64,000 nucleotides of DNA. It comes from Astragalus membranaceus (taxonomy: Eukaryota > Streptophyta > Magnoliopsida > Fabales > Fabaceae). The stretch's first letter is position 1. Each line of letters begins with the position of its first letter. The position numbers and the translations under genes are program-made. The DNA lies in assembly GCA_039519185.1 (NCBI GenBank), contig CM076846.1, positions 108,658,442-108,722,441 on the forward strand, in the 5' to 3' direction. Below, one piece after another: positions 21,448 to 33,353 of this stretch. The notes beneath the pieces were generated by a model, which was not told the DNA's origin, searched no databases, and worked only from the letters and a program-made list of their open reading frames with translations.

Positions 21448-24400
21448 TTACTTTTTTGCCTTGGCAAATCTGAGACAACGGTATTTTTCACCACTTACTG
21501 TAATTTCCAGAGCTCCATCTTGGTTATCTTGATTTGACGCAGTCCCCATTAAGACACTTTTCTCTTTCTCAAGATTATCTCTCTCCATCTTTAGCCTTGC
21601 TTCTTGACGAGCAATCTCTGCCTGAAAATTTGAAGTGGAAAAAAAAGTAAGGGATGGCAGGAATTTAATATATTTTTTCAAAAAGCAACAATGTTTCTGC
21701 TTCACTAGTAATATATCACAAATCTTTACAAAATACAAAATAAAATTAAAAAAATCATTCCCCAGGACGTCTGAAGCTGATAGGTTAGAGGAACAAACAG
21801 AAAATTGAGAGGAGAATTTGTATTGAATTAACAGGGAGAAAGGGAAAAACTGATATTGAATCTCTACAAAATGTATTCCAGAACCTCAGCTCATTAGAGA
21901 AAAGGTTTCTCTGCCCTCACAAATCAACCTGAACACCTTTCAACACAATCAGTGGCAGTGTCATTTGAAAGAGAATGAAGCAATCAAAGGATCCATTTCT
22001 AGGAATCAACACATGAATCCCCTGTTGATATGGAACCAGAGCCCAATGCAGAGCCAGAAAACCCTAATTCCACTTCAATGGTTACACAACCCACCCATCC
22101 CCACACACAAGAAGACATTCACGGAAGAAAGGCGAGCACAAGTAACACAGCCACAGGCACAACAAAGAATAAGACGAAGAGGAAGAGGAAGAAGAAGATA
22201 ACATGGATGTTGAACTCGTTAACTTCCCTTCCGCTGGTGACCTTAACAAAATGGCCAAAAATGCAGTCTATTTTGTTGCAATTTACAGAACAGATAAGTA
22301 GATACGAGTCTGTTCGGAGGGCTGGACTTCAGAAAGCTAATATGAAAAGGTTATTTGCAAGCATCACAGGGACCCAGAAAATTTCTATGCCGATAACGAT
22401 TGTAGTCTCCGGAATTGCAAAATTGTTTGTCGGTGACGTTGTGGAAACAGCTAGAATAGTTATGGAAGAAAGGAAGGAATCTGGACCAATTCGGCCATGT
22501 CATCTGAGAGAAGCACATAGACGGCTAATGCTTGAAGGGAAGGTCTTTAAGATATCATCCTCGAGACTCTTCCGGTAGATGGATCAAATATCTATTATGT
22601 GGGTAATAATAACATTAGTTTGCAAAAGTGGGTTGCAGGTAGAATAGGGTTTTTCGTACTCAATACCTTCATATCTGCATCACAATATCAAGTGTATCAA
22701 GTTAATTGGAATGAGTGAATCAATGTCAGTAGGTAAAATGGGAAAAAATTCCACATCCCTACAAATGTAAAACGTGCCCTCACAAAATGTGACTAACTGA
22801 ATACTAGCCTAATTCCCATTATTCCTTCCCACTTTCTATATCATCATTCAGACTAACTGCCAGTTAGCCAGTGTTTCCCACCGCTTTCTTCTTGCGTGTG
22901 TACACCTTCCACATACTGGGCTTGCTCACATTTGAGTCCACTAACACATCTTTAGCCCATTCCACGTCAGTAACAGTTTTGGGGTCCCTATGAGAAGCTA
23001 GTTAGTTGCCAAGGAAAACATTATAACTACTGTGGTTTATGGACTACAAGTGCCTGGAAAATATAACGCTTAGTATAAGGAGCAAAACAAATTCTGATGA
23101 AAGCTGCATTCAGTGAGTATTTTATAAATTGAATGCATAAAAAAAAACACTGATCACCGCAACAAAATCTCCAAGGCAGATACAGAGAGCAAGGGAATTT
23201 CTAATTAAGATCTGATATTCACGCCATAACTCAGATTCAAAGGCTGACAGTCAACTACTGTTTTAATTCTTACTTTCACTTCTCATATTACTTATTTATT
23301 CAGTTACTTGCTATCTCTAACTTCAAATTTCAAATCACTTTGCTTCTGCCTAGATTTATTCCGCTAAGTTGAGACATCACTCCCATTAAGGGCTTATCAT
23401 GCATCAAGTGCGTAATAGGATAATCTGAGGGCTACAAGGATTCCTTTTTCATACTTTGCTAGTTACTAAATATCCACTTCAATATCTCTTCAACTTCAGA
23501 AGCAGTTCATTAAAGCAGTATCAATATCAAACTATATGATACCATCAACCTCAAATTAGTCTACTAGGCTGCCCTTAATAATTCACCTAGAGAAAAAATT
23601 CAGCATTGATCCAGTATACAGTCATTCCCCAGTCACGCAGGGCCAGCAGGCTAAGACATGATACTAAACAAACTGTAAGCTCACAATTCAGAAATAAAAA
23701 ATGCGAAACATCTAGACCAATTGTATGTTATACATCACCTCTAGACCAAGTGAAATTCGCATTGCTTGAAAGTTTTGGAAGGGGATACAAATACAAACTC
23801 ACAGACACACTAGAAACTACCAAAGGAAGTGTGCTTAAAAGATTACACCAATACCTTACAAAATAAACAGTAGTTCACAAATCTACGGAAAAATACTAAA
23901 AAAAATAGAAAGCAAACATCCCAATTTTCTTTATATTTTGATGAATTAGGAACTACATACTGATTTAGGCGCCCTAATTCATGCAAAGTCACTTCCGTGC
24001 TCAGCATGTACAGGGAATGTAATTAGATTTTCAGCAATGATGGTACTAATTACTAAAATAGGAAAACCAGTATAACTATCTACAGCATTTTACAAACATT
24101 AAATTAATGTTTTTAATTGATAATTGCAAATTGTCCTCAAACCTTACCGCAACGAGTAACAATATAATTTGGGCTCAAATTTTCAATGTACTTAGTCATT
24201 GACTCTGAGCAATAGCATCATAACAGACTCAAATATAAAATTACATGTGGAAACAATCAAAAGCAAAGCTAAGGGGAGAGTTCCTGTGGGACAAGCAACG
24301 AGAATGCACTGGTTGAAATCTTGAAATGTACTCTTTCCCCTACCCCCCTCCTCTTCCCATGGAGCCTCTAGGTTTCTTCTAGACTATGGATATCTAATGC

Positions 24401-24973
24401 TGAGTGGGAAGAAATGGATTGAAAAAAAAAGTGATACCAAAAGGAATGTAAAAAGTTACTGTTTAGTTGTTTGGATATTTTTATGATAGAATGGAAAAAG
24501 AATTGGATTTCATCCCTAACCCCCAAAATGGAGGGGAAGAAAAAGAGGGGTATTATAAACAATCTAAACTATGGAACCTAGTATCATTTCATTTTCATCA
24601 AGACATAGCATAGGCTTACCCCTAAGGTAGGTCATCCTTTGAAATAAAATAAAAATGAGTCCAATAATCATTCAGTATGAATATATTATATATCATAAAC
24701 AATCAATTCCACTTCACCCAGAATTTGCCCATGTATGTATCTAGAGAGGAAGATGAAAAGTGGAAATTAAGAAATTGAAATTAGGAATTGTACCTCACGG
24801 CGAGAAAGATCAGCCTTCCAAGCAGCTTCACGCTCAGCAACCTCACGTTCACGTTCTTGGATGTAACTTTGCATCTCTCTGTCTTTCATGATCCTATCCT
24901 GAATATCAGCATCCAATGCTTCCTTCAATTCGTCAATGAACTTATCCACCACAGCCTTTATTCGCAGAGACAT
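21448..24973 (-). CDS. conserved small coiled-coil protein, 117 residues, two coding exons
   Basis: Coding exon 1 is 24973-24794 and ends RRE|. Coding exon 2 is 21621-21448. The splice uses GAG|GTAC and CAG|GCAG, and the joined frame is 117 codons plus stop. Residues ~10-85 are a charged helix (KFIDELKEALDADIQDRIMK, EREREVAEREAAW, IARQEARLKMERDNLEKEKS) expected to form a coiled coil. The tail (DGALEITVSGEKYRCLRF) is compact and looks conserved rather than disordered. I recognise it as a type of small plant protein but cannot name it. The 3.2-kb intron contains an antisense TAF11 pseudogene. Confidence 0.78.
21975..22578 (+). pseudogene. TAF11: TAF11-like processed pseudogene (TFIID subunit, histone fold)
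   Basis: Sense-strand remnants follow TAF11 order. MKQSKDPF at 21975 is followed by a stop at 22014, then a Pro/Thr/Lys-rich linker. DNMDVELVNFPSAGDLNKMAK comes next in a second frame. Then the histone-fold block MQSILLQFTEQISRYESVRR, KISMPITIVVSGIAKLFVGD, RKESGPIRPCHLREAHRRL and the exact family terminus RLFR with a stop at 22576-22578. At least two frameshifts (near 22200 and 22255) and one stop break it. No intron interrupts the conserved core, which points to a retrocopy. It lies antisense in an intron of the coiled-coil gene. Confidence 0.85.
22579..24793. other. remainder of the large intron, no further feature seen
   Basis: AT-rich intronic sequence with scattered short ORFs that show no family resemblance. 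Confidence 0.5.
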
Positions 24974-25683
24974 CTTTTGACCTTTATATACCCAACCTAA
25001 CACCACCAAACAACGTCCAATACAACTCACTTTAAGAAACAGAATTAATACATTTAACAGAATGCTTGGCTAGAAGGTTTTTGAGAGATACTGAAGAGAG
25101 AGAATTTTCAAATAATGAAAATTGTATTTATATAACAAGCACCCGCTGACCTACCAGTAATGAAGGGTGCACTTGCATTTGCACCCCTCAAAATTAAAAA
25201 AAAAAACTCACTTACCCTTCATTAATAATCCGGTTTAATAATTTTTTACACCCCAAATCCAAGATCCTAGGTCCACTCTCCACTGATAACAACTTAACAA
25301 GTAATTAGCCGACTGAGTTTCTTGAAAAGTTTACCCTTCATTCCCTTTCCATCCAAACACTGCCTAAAGAACTGCATTTTCATATTCATGCTTTTCAATG
25401 AAGGCGCTCCCAACCATAAGTCATAACACAATTTCATATCATTGTTAAAAAAAATCAAATACAGCAATAGAATATGTGATACATAGAGAACAGAGAGAGA
25501 GAGAAACACACGTGATTGTATAATTTGGAAAAGAAAACACAACTTCTTCTATAATTTGCAGAACCTTATTGTGAAAATACGTAAAATTAAAATACATAGA
25601 TAACGATAAAACGAAACCCCAAAATTATTTGGTTATTTGAATTAGTGGTACAAAAAAGTTTGAAGAGAAGTGAGAAGGTGTAC

Positions 25684-25770
25684 CTCAACGACGTCGTTAG
25701 TGTTTTTCTAGAGTTTGCTCATTGCTTCGAGTTGTTTGAGTTTGAGGGTTCTATTTTCAGTTACAAGTTA
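25684..25770 (-). promoter_or_regulatory. probable non-coding first exon of the coiled-coil gene
   Basis: The minus strand reads ...ACGACGTCGTTGAG|GTACACC, a good donor site at 25684/25683. It lies 700 bases upstream of the ATG, with acceptor-like sequence just before 24973. It contains a four-codon upstream ORF (ATGAGCAAACTCTAG). The 5' border is approximate. Confidence 0.45.
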
Positions 25771-25917
25771 CAACTGTGAAACGAAACAATCACCCAGCAG
25801 CAGAATGCGTGAAGTAAGATGAGAACTTCCATTGGGCCCAAAGTATGTCCCCCACTTTTGGTTCTTTTCATTTTGGCCCATACATTATTTTCGCTACTTT
25901 TCTAGTTATTTTGGTTA

Positions 25918-27452
25918 GGCTTAAATAGTTATTACCCCTGCAAATATATTCATTATCCAGTTACTCCCTGCAAAAAAAAGGTTTAAAAAACACATTGTAA
26001 AATGTAACGCTATCCAGTTACCCCCTGCTGTTAACTTTTCTGTCAAAAAAATGTAAAATGTAACTTTATCCAGTTACCACCTGACGTCAGTGCCACGTGT
26101 CACCAGATTATAAGGCATCTGTGACACTTGGCACTGACATGCCACGTCATCATCTATGTCACCACTGCCACGTGGCACTGACATGTGCCACGTCAGCAAC
26201 CAATGGATGGCTGCCACATGGCACTGACTTGGCTAAGTGGAGGTAAATGCTTACTTAAAAATAAAGATTTTGGCGTCCAATAGGTATTGAACACATGACC
26301 CCAAAGTGGCACACACCTCCTAACCACTGAGCTACATGAGTATTTGAGATTATTAACTCACCTACAAATATATAATACATAATTGCCACTTAATTTAAAA
26401 AAAAAACTGGAACAACAACCATCATTCATCATCTTTGTTCATCATCGAACAACAGCCAGCATTTCATCATCTTCAACCAACCAAACAAACAACAACCATC
26501 ATTCATCATCTTTGTTCATCTTCAAAAAAAAATCTCGAACAACAACCATCATTCATCATCTTCAACCAACCAAACAAACAACAACCTTCAATCTTCAAAA
26601 ACGAAATATGGAACAGATTCATCATTCATCATCTTTGTTCATCTTCAACAATCATCAATATAAACAAGAATCAAATCGAAAATCAAACCGAAAATCAGAT
26701 CTCGTTTCATCTCGAATTAAAACGAAAATCGAATGTGTTGTTGTTGTTTGGAAAACGAAAATGGAAATAAAAACCCAGATCTGGAAATGATTGAAAACGA
26801 AAATGGAAATATGTGATGTTGAAGATGAAAACAAAAACGCAGCAACAAACGAAAACGAAAAACTCAGAATCGTTTGAGGATGATGATGAAGAGAAAAAAA
26901 ACGAATTTATGTAATATATATTTCCAGAAACGCAAAAAGAAGAAGAAGAAACGGATCTGTAGGAAGAAGAAGAAGAAGAAAATAATGATGTAATATATAT
27001 TAGTAGTTGTGTTTAAAAACACAAATCATGTTGTGGCCTAGTGGTAATTGGACCCTCCAACAACCACCAGGTCACGAGTTCAATACCTATCCAATGCCAA
27101 AACTTTGATTTTTTTAGAAATACACAATATTCCACTTAGCCAGTGCCACGTGGCAGCCATCCATTGGTTGCTGGCGTGGCACATGTCAGTGCCACGTGGC
27201 AGTGGTGACATAGATGCTGACGTGGCATGTCAGTGTCATGTGTCACATAGGCCCAATAATATGGTGACACGTGGCACTGACGTCAGGGGGTAATTGGATA
27301 AAGTTACATTTTACATTTTTTTAACAGAAAAGTTAACAGCAGGGGGGTAACTGGATAACGTTACATTTTACAAGGTGTTTTCTAAACCTTTTTTTTTGCA
27401 GGGGGTAACAGGATAATGAGGATATTTGCAAGGGGTAATAACTATTTAAGCC
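25918..27452. mobile_element. Mutator-like element A (non-autonomous, long TIRs)
   Basis: Ends begin GGCTTAAATAGTTATTACCC on both strands and are bordered by a perfect 9-bp duplication TTTTGGTTA (25909-25917, 27453-27461), diagnostic of Mutator-like elements. The inverted arms are about 450 bases long and rich in CCACGTGG, TGACGTCA and CCACGTCA words. The interior (26400-27000) is a low-complexity A/C/T-rich stretch without a recognisable gene. No transposase. Confidence 0.9.
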
Positions 27453-27537
27453 TTTTGGTTATATATAACAAGTAAAAAGAGCAAAATGGTACTTTTGGTA
27501 TTTATTTTAGTTATTTTCATTTTGGTTATTTTAGTTA

Positions 27538-29453
27538 GGTTTAAATAGTTTTTACCCCCCTGCAAATATACCCATTATCCAGTTACCCCCCTGAAAAAAA
27601 AAAGGTTTAAAAAACACCTTGTAAAATGTAACGTTATCCAGTTACCCCCCTGCTGTTAACTTTTCTGTTAAAATAATGTAAAATGTAATTTTATCCAGTT
27701 ACCCCCCTGACGTCAGTGCCACGTGTCACCATATTATTGGGTCTCTGTGACACGTGGCACTGACATGCCACGTCAGCATCTATGTCACCACTGCCACGTG
27801 GCACTGACATGTGCCACGTCAGCAACCAATGGATGGCTGCCACGTGGCAGTGTTGTTAATTCAAAATAAATCTTTAAAATGCCTAAAGTGAGACTTGAAC
27901 CCATGACCCCTTACTCACACCCACAACTCCTAACCATTGAACCAAATTAGTACTTGTGATTATTAACTCATCTACTAATATATATTACATCATTGCCAAT
28001 TAAATTAAAAAAAAATCTGGGTTGTTCTTCATCATCATCACCAATGTGTTTCATCATCACCCAGCAACCAAAACGATCTCTCCCTAAATTCATGTATGCT
28101 GATGCTAGTATAAAATAACAAACTAACAAGAAAACGCATAAAATAAATTTTTAGATAGAAACTGACCAGCACTTCCAATTAATTAACTCTGCAAAGTGCA
28201 AATAGAGATTACAAATCAATCAAATTAATTAAATAAGAAAAAAAATATCGGATTAAAAGACGGAATTAAAGAAAAACCTTCGATCTATGTAATATTAAAT
28301 AGTGAGGAAATGAGAGAAGGAACGAACCTGGTGATAATCTTCAGAGGGAACAACTAAGGCATCAATTGGTGGAGAGTGAGAAGCCATCAAAGACCTCAAA
28401 GAAGAGAGCGTGTCTTCCATTTTTTGTATCGTTTTGCTTCCTCTGTCTCACCGTAAATGAATGACTATCAGTGATAAACCGGTTTTATAAACAAAATAGA
28501 ATAGAACGATCAAAGCTGGAAACCCAACCTTCCATCTTCAGAAACGCATCTTCAGAAAATCGAAAAACACAACCTTCAATCAAATTAAAACGAAAATCAA
28601 TTCATCAAGAATCATCAAGAATCATCAAAACCCAGTCTGGAAACCCAACCTTCCATTCGCGATTGTCAGGCTAGGAACTACTGGGCGCTGACCTTCACGA
28701 AAATCATCAAGAATCATCAAGAATCAAAACCCAGAAACGCAAGTTTTCATTTTCGTTTTTTAGGCTTCTTTTAATCTTCAGATCTGTAGATTTCGTAGGC
28801 TTCGTAGATGTCGTTTTCGTTTTCGTTTAATGTTTTAATCTTCGGATCTGTAGATTTGTTTTGGTTGTTGATTCGTTGTCAGATCTGGAATTGTTGATTG
28901 ATTTAGGGAGAGATCGTTTTGGTTGCTGGGTGATGATGAAACACATTGGTGATGATGATGAAGAACAACCCAGATTTTTTTTTTTAATTTAATTGGCAAT
29001 GATGTAATATATATTAGTAGATGAGTTAATAATCACAAGTACTAATTTGGCTCAATGGTTAGGAGTTGTGGGTGTGAGTAAGGGGTCATGGGTTCAAGTC
29101 TCACTTTAGGCATTTTAAAGATTTATTTTGAATTAACAACACTGCCACGTGGCAGCCATCCATTGGTTGCTGACGTGGCACATGTCAGTGCCACGTGGCA
29201 GTGGTGACATAGATGCTGACGTGGCATGTCAGTGCCACGTGTCACAGAGACCCAATAATATGGTGACACGTGGCACTGACGTCAGGGGGGTAACTGGATA
29301 AAATTACATTTTACATTATTTTAACAGAAAAGTTAACAGCAGGGGGGTAACTGGATAACGTTACATTTTACAAGGTGTTTTTTAAACCTTTTTTTTTGCA
29401 GGGGGGTAACTGGATAATGGGTATATTTGCAGGGGGTAAAAACTATTTAAACC
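27538..29453. mobile_element. Mutator-like element B (Pack-MULE)
   Basis: Ends begin GGTTTAAATAGTTTTTACCC and are bordered by a perfect 9-bp duplication TTTTAGTTA (27529-27537, 29454-29462). The arms are about 560 bases (27538-28097 and 28895-29453) and closely related to those of element A. The interior carries an exon of an aminopeptidase P1-like gene and a gluconate-independent A/C-rich stretch. No transposase. It lies only 85 bases from element A. Confidence 0.92.
28328..28420 (-). pseudogene. captured exon 1 of an aminopeptidase P1-like gene
   Basis: From ATG 28420 the minus strand encodes 31 residues: MEDTLSSLRSLMASHSPPID then ALVVPSEDYHQ. This matches the N-terminus of plant Xaa-Pro aminopeptidase P1, and the next bases form a splice donor (CAG|GTTCG). 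Some intron sequence seems to follow to about 28140. The metallopeptidase domain is absent, so this is a transduplicated fragment inside element B. Confidence 0.75.
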
Positions 29454-29462
29454 TTTTAGTTA

Positions 29463-29643
29463 TTATAGCTACTTTTGGTATTTATGCTAGTCTTCGCTAC
29501 TCTGTTCGCTTCAACCTTTTGGATTATCTAGTGAACCTTTGTGCATCTGTCTTGGGACCTTCGGCTTTGATTGGTGATTTTAATGAAATTCTTCTTCCTT
29601 CAGAGCAAAAGGGTGGTGTTTTTTCGATAACCAAGGCTGAAAG
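29463..29643 (+). pseudogene. LINE (non-LTR retrotransposon) endonuclease, first piece
   Basis: Reads IYASLRYSVRFNLLDYLVN, then PSALIGDFNEILLPSEQKGG: the APE-type endonuclease motif GDFNEIL...EQKGG of plant LINEs. The frame stops at the copia insertion (29643) and resumes at 47510 with FSQALNGCDMMDLDFYGSKF. The part upstream of 29463 is missing. Confidence 0.85.
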
Positions 29644-29797
29644 TGTAAATAGAAATGGGCCTAGCGCTTTCGTTGTGTACACTTTGATTAATTCATGGGC
29701 CTGTAGGAGTTGGCCCAATTCAGTTTGAGGCTCACTGAGTTGTAACAAATACTGTAACAGAATCAAAAAATAAACAATATACACACTGTTAGTTACA
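29644..29797 (+). repeat. copia-2 5' LTR
   Basis: 154 bases, TGTAA...TTACA. Differs from the 3' copy at AGCGCTTTCG/AGCCCTTTCG and CAAAAAATAA/CAAACAATAA. Confidence 0.93.
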
Positions 29798-29799
29798 TT

Positions 29800-29811
29800 T
29801 GGCATCAGAGC
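29800..29811 (+). promoter_or_regulatory. copia-2 primer-binding site
   Basis: TGGCATCAGAGC, one base different from the common initiator-tRNA-Met site TGGTATCAGAGC, two bases after the LTR. Confidence 0.8.
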
Positions 29812-29872
29812 TCTAACGGGCCTGTTGCAGAAACTCAGTTCACGGCGAGCGGCGAGCCTGACGACGGTGATA

Positions 29873-32800
29873 ATGGCAGAGAAAAAAAACGGCAGCTACG
29901 TCCACGCTGCAATTCCTAAGTTTGATGGTCATTACGACCATTGGGCTATGTTGATGGAGAATCTTCTCCGATCGAAAGAATATTGGGAAATCGTGGACCA
30001 AGGAATTCCAGTGTTGACAGCGGACGCAACTCCGGAGCAGAGGAAGGCGGCGAGTGAAGCCAAGTTGAAGGATCTAAAGGCTAAAAACTACCTGTTTCAA
30101 GCCCTAGATCGTAACGTTTTGGAGACAATCTTGAAGATTGACACGGCCAAGGATATTTGGGAATCATTGAGACAGAAATTCAAGGGATCCTCGAAGGTAA
30201 AGAAAGCTCAACTACAAGTCTTGAGATCTGAGTTCGATGCTTTGCGCATGAAGGAAGAAGAATCAGTCAATGATTACTTCTCAAGAACCCTTGCAATTGC
30301 TAACAAAATGAAGGCTCATGGTGAGACGATGCCCGAAACTGCTGTAGTTGAAAAGATCATGAGATCAAGGAACCCTAAATTCAACTATGTTATGTGTGCA
30401 ATTGATCAAGGAAATAACATTGAAGAACTTTCAATTGATGATCTACAAAGTAGTATCCTTGTTGAAGAAGGGCGTATGAAGAATCAAAAGGAGGATGAAC
30501 AGGCTCTAAAGGTTACTGACTCTGGGAAAATTGGAGGTAGAGGAAGAGGAAGATCCTCAGGTGCCAGAGGCAGAGGCAGGCAAATGTCAAAGGAACATAT
30601 AGAGTGCTATAGATGTCATAAGATGGGTCACTATCGTAATGAGTGTCCAAATCTTGATGACAAAGAAGCAAACTATGCTGGTTTTGATGAAGAGGAGGAG
30701 GTACTTCTTATGGCATTGACTGATGAAGTTCAAGAACCAAGAAGCAAGAGGTGGTTTCTTGATTCTGGTTGCAGCAACCACATGAGTGGTGTCAAGGGAT
30801 GGTTCTTTGACTTGGATGAAAGCTTCAGAGAAACAGTTAAACTTGGCAATAATATGAAGCTATCTGTTATGGGAAAGGGAAGTGTCAAGCTGAGAATTGA
30901 AGGGCGCATTTTGACCATTACTGGTGTGTACTACATTCCTGAGTTGAAGAATAACTTGTTGAGCATTGGTCAGCTTCAACAGAAGGGGCTGAAGGTGGTG
31001 TTTGAAGATGATCTTTGCCAAGTTTATCACAAAGAGAAGGGACTGTTAATATCCTCAAAAATAGCAAGCAATAAAGTGTTTACCATTATGGGATCTGCTA
31101 TAGTGACGGAATGTATGCAGGTTGTTAATGAAGATGAGTTTACCTTGTGGCATAGGAGGTATGCTCACTTGAGTCACAGCAGGTTGAAACTACTTCATCA
31201 GAAGCACATGGTGATAGGATTACCAGAATTGAAAGAACCAGAAACTAGTTGCCCTGAATGCTTGGTGAGAGGGCAACACAGAGATAATATGGCAAAGAAG
31301 AGCAAGTGGAGAGCCTCAAGGAAGCTGGAGCTCATTCATTCAGACATTTGTGGACCAATATCTCCTGAATCAAACAGTGGGAAAAGGTATTTTATTACCT
31401 TTATTGATGATTTTACTAGAAAGGGGTGGGTGTATTTCTTACATGAAAAATCTGTTGCATTTAATACTTTTAAGAAATTTAGAATCATGATAGAGAAAGA
31501 ATCATTGTGTGAAATCAGCTGCCTAAGAACAGACAGGGGTGGGGAGCTTAATTCTCATGAATTCTCAAGTTATTGTGAAGAGAATGGTATAAGGAGGCGG
31601 CTCACAACTTCTTACACTCCTCAGCAGAATGGGGTGGCTGAAAGAAAAAATAGGACAGTGATGAACATGGTAAGGAGCTTAATTAAAGAAGCAAAGCTCC
31701 CAAAACAATTTTGTCCCGAGGCAGTGAGATGGTCCTTCTATGTACTAAATAGGAGCCCCACAGTGTCACTAGAAAATGTTGTGCCTGAGGAAGCTTGGTC
31801 TGGTATAAAACCGTCTGTTAGGCACTTAAGGGTGTTTGGTTGTGTTGCTCACATGCATGTGCCTGATGCACAAAGAAAAAAATTGTATGACAAGAGCCTC
31901 AAATGTATCTTCCTGGGAATAAGTGATGAGTCTAAAGCCTATAGACTCTACAACCCTATCCCCAAGAAGATCATGGTGAGCAAAGATGTAGTCTTTGATG
32001 AAAATGGCAACTGGGAATGGAAGGATAAGGAGACTGGTGGAGGAAACTGTGTGATTGATGACACCAATATAGAAGATCATGATGAGAATTCCAATGAAGT
32101 AGTACATGCTGAAGAAATTGTTGAACCTGTAAATGTCCCTGTGACCAATGATGATACCACAGAACCTGAAAATCTGAATGAGGCTGGTGCCGGTGCTAAT
32201 AAGACCACCAGAGCAGGGAGAGTGAGTAGGACACCTGCCTATCTTGATGACTTTGATCTTACTACTGTTTCAGAGGATGATGGAAGCCTGCAAGAAGAAG
32301 AGAATGTCCTAAGTCTTGTAGTATTTGAGAACTCTACTGATTCTATCACTTATGATGAAGCTGTGAAGTATGACAAGTGGCGAAAGGCTATGAACAGTGA
32401 GATTGCAAGCATAGAGAAGAATGGCACATCGGAACGTGTTGAGTTACCACAAGGTGGAAAGAAGATAGGTGTAAAATGGATATTCAAAACCAAGTACAAT
32501 GAAGTTGGTGAGATAGAAAGGCATAAGGCTAGGTTGGTTGCTAAGGGATATGCTCAACAATATGGAATTGATTACTCTGAAGTATTTGCACCTATGGCTA
32601 GGTGGGACACTATTAGGTGCATCTTAGCCTAGGCTGTAGTGAAAGGTGAAGTGTTCATCTACTTGATGTCAAAAGTGCTTTTCTCTATGGTGAACTTGAA
32701 GAGGTAGTGTATGTTGATCAGCCAGAAGGTTATTTTCAGAAGGGCAAAGAGAGTCATGTGTATCAACTAAAGAGAGCCTTGTATGGGCTAAAACAAGCCC

Positions 32801-33353
32801 CAAGGGCTTGGTATAGCAAGATTGAATCCTACTTTGATAAGGAAGGGTTTAGAAAGTGCCCTCATGAGCACACATTATTCACTAAAACTAAGAATGAGTC
32901 TGATATTCTTATTGTTAGTCTGTACGTTGATGACTTGCTGTATACAGGAAATAATGCTGTCTTGATGAATGAATTCAGGAAATCAATGGAGCAACACTTT
33001 GACAAGACTGACCTTGGCAAGATGAAACACTTTCTGGGTGTAGAAGTCACACAAAACAAGAAAGGGATCTTCATTAACCAACAAAGATATGCTACTGAGA
33101 TACTTGCTAGATTTGGAATGGAGAACAACAAATCAGTGACAAATCCTACTGTGGCAGGCCAGAAACTCACAAAGAATGATGATGAGCAGCATATTGACTC
33201 CTCCTCCTTCAAACAAATCATTGGAAGCTTGATGTATTTGAATGCCACACGTCCAGATATTATGTATGCTGTAAGTCTCATTAGCAGGTACTTAGATAAG
33301 CCTACTGATAAGCATCTAATTGCTGCAAAACGTGTCTTGAGATACTTGAAAGG
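29873..33353 (+). pseudogene. copia-2 gag-pol (gag, protease, integrase, RT), one stop and one frameshift
   Basis: The polyprotein start is taken at ATG 29873 (MAEKKNGSYV); an upstream in-frame ATG at 29825 is less likely. Gag carries the zinc knuckle CYRCHKMGHYRNEC near residue 244. Protease has WFLDSGCSNHMSG. Integrase has HRRYAHLS/CPECLVRGQH, HSDICGP, RTDRGGE and GVAERKNRT. RT runs from KWRKAMNSEI to YVDDLLYTGN (about 32923) and LMYLNATRPDIMYAV. A TAG at 32630 and a shift near 32655, just before the DVKSAFLYGEL block, break the frame. Otherwise it is almost complete, so the element is not very old. Confidence 0.93.

Noticed and set aside
26383..26790. Two overlapping His/Thr/Asn-rich ORFs in Mutator-like element A
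   Set aside because: Low-complexity ATCATC/AACAAC repeats; no resemblance to a protein family.
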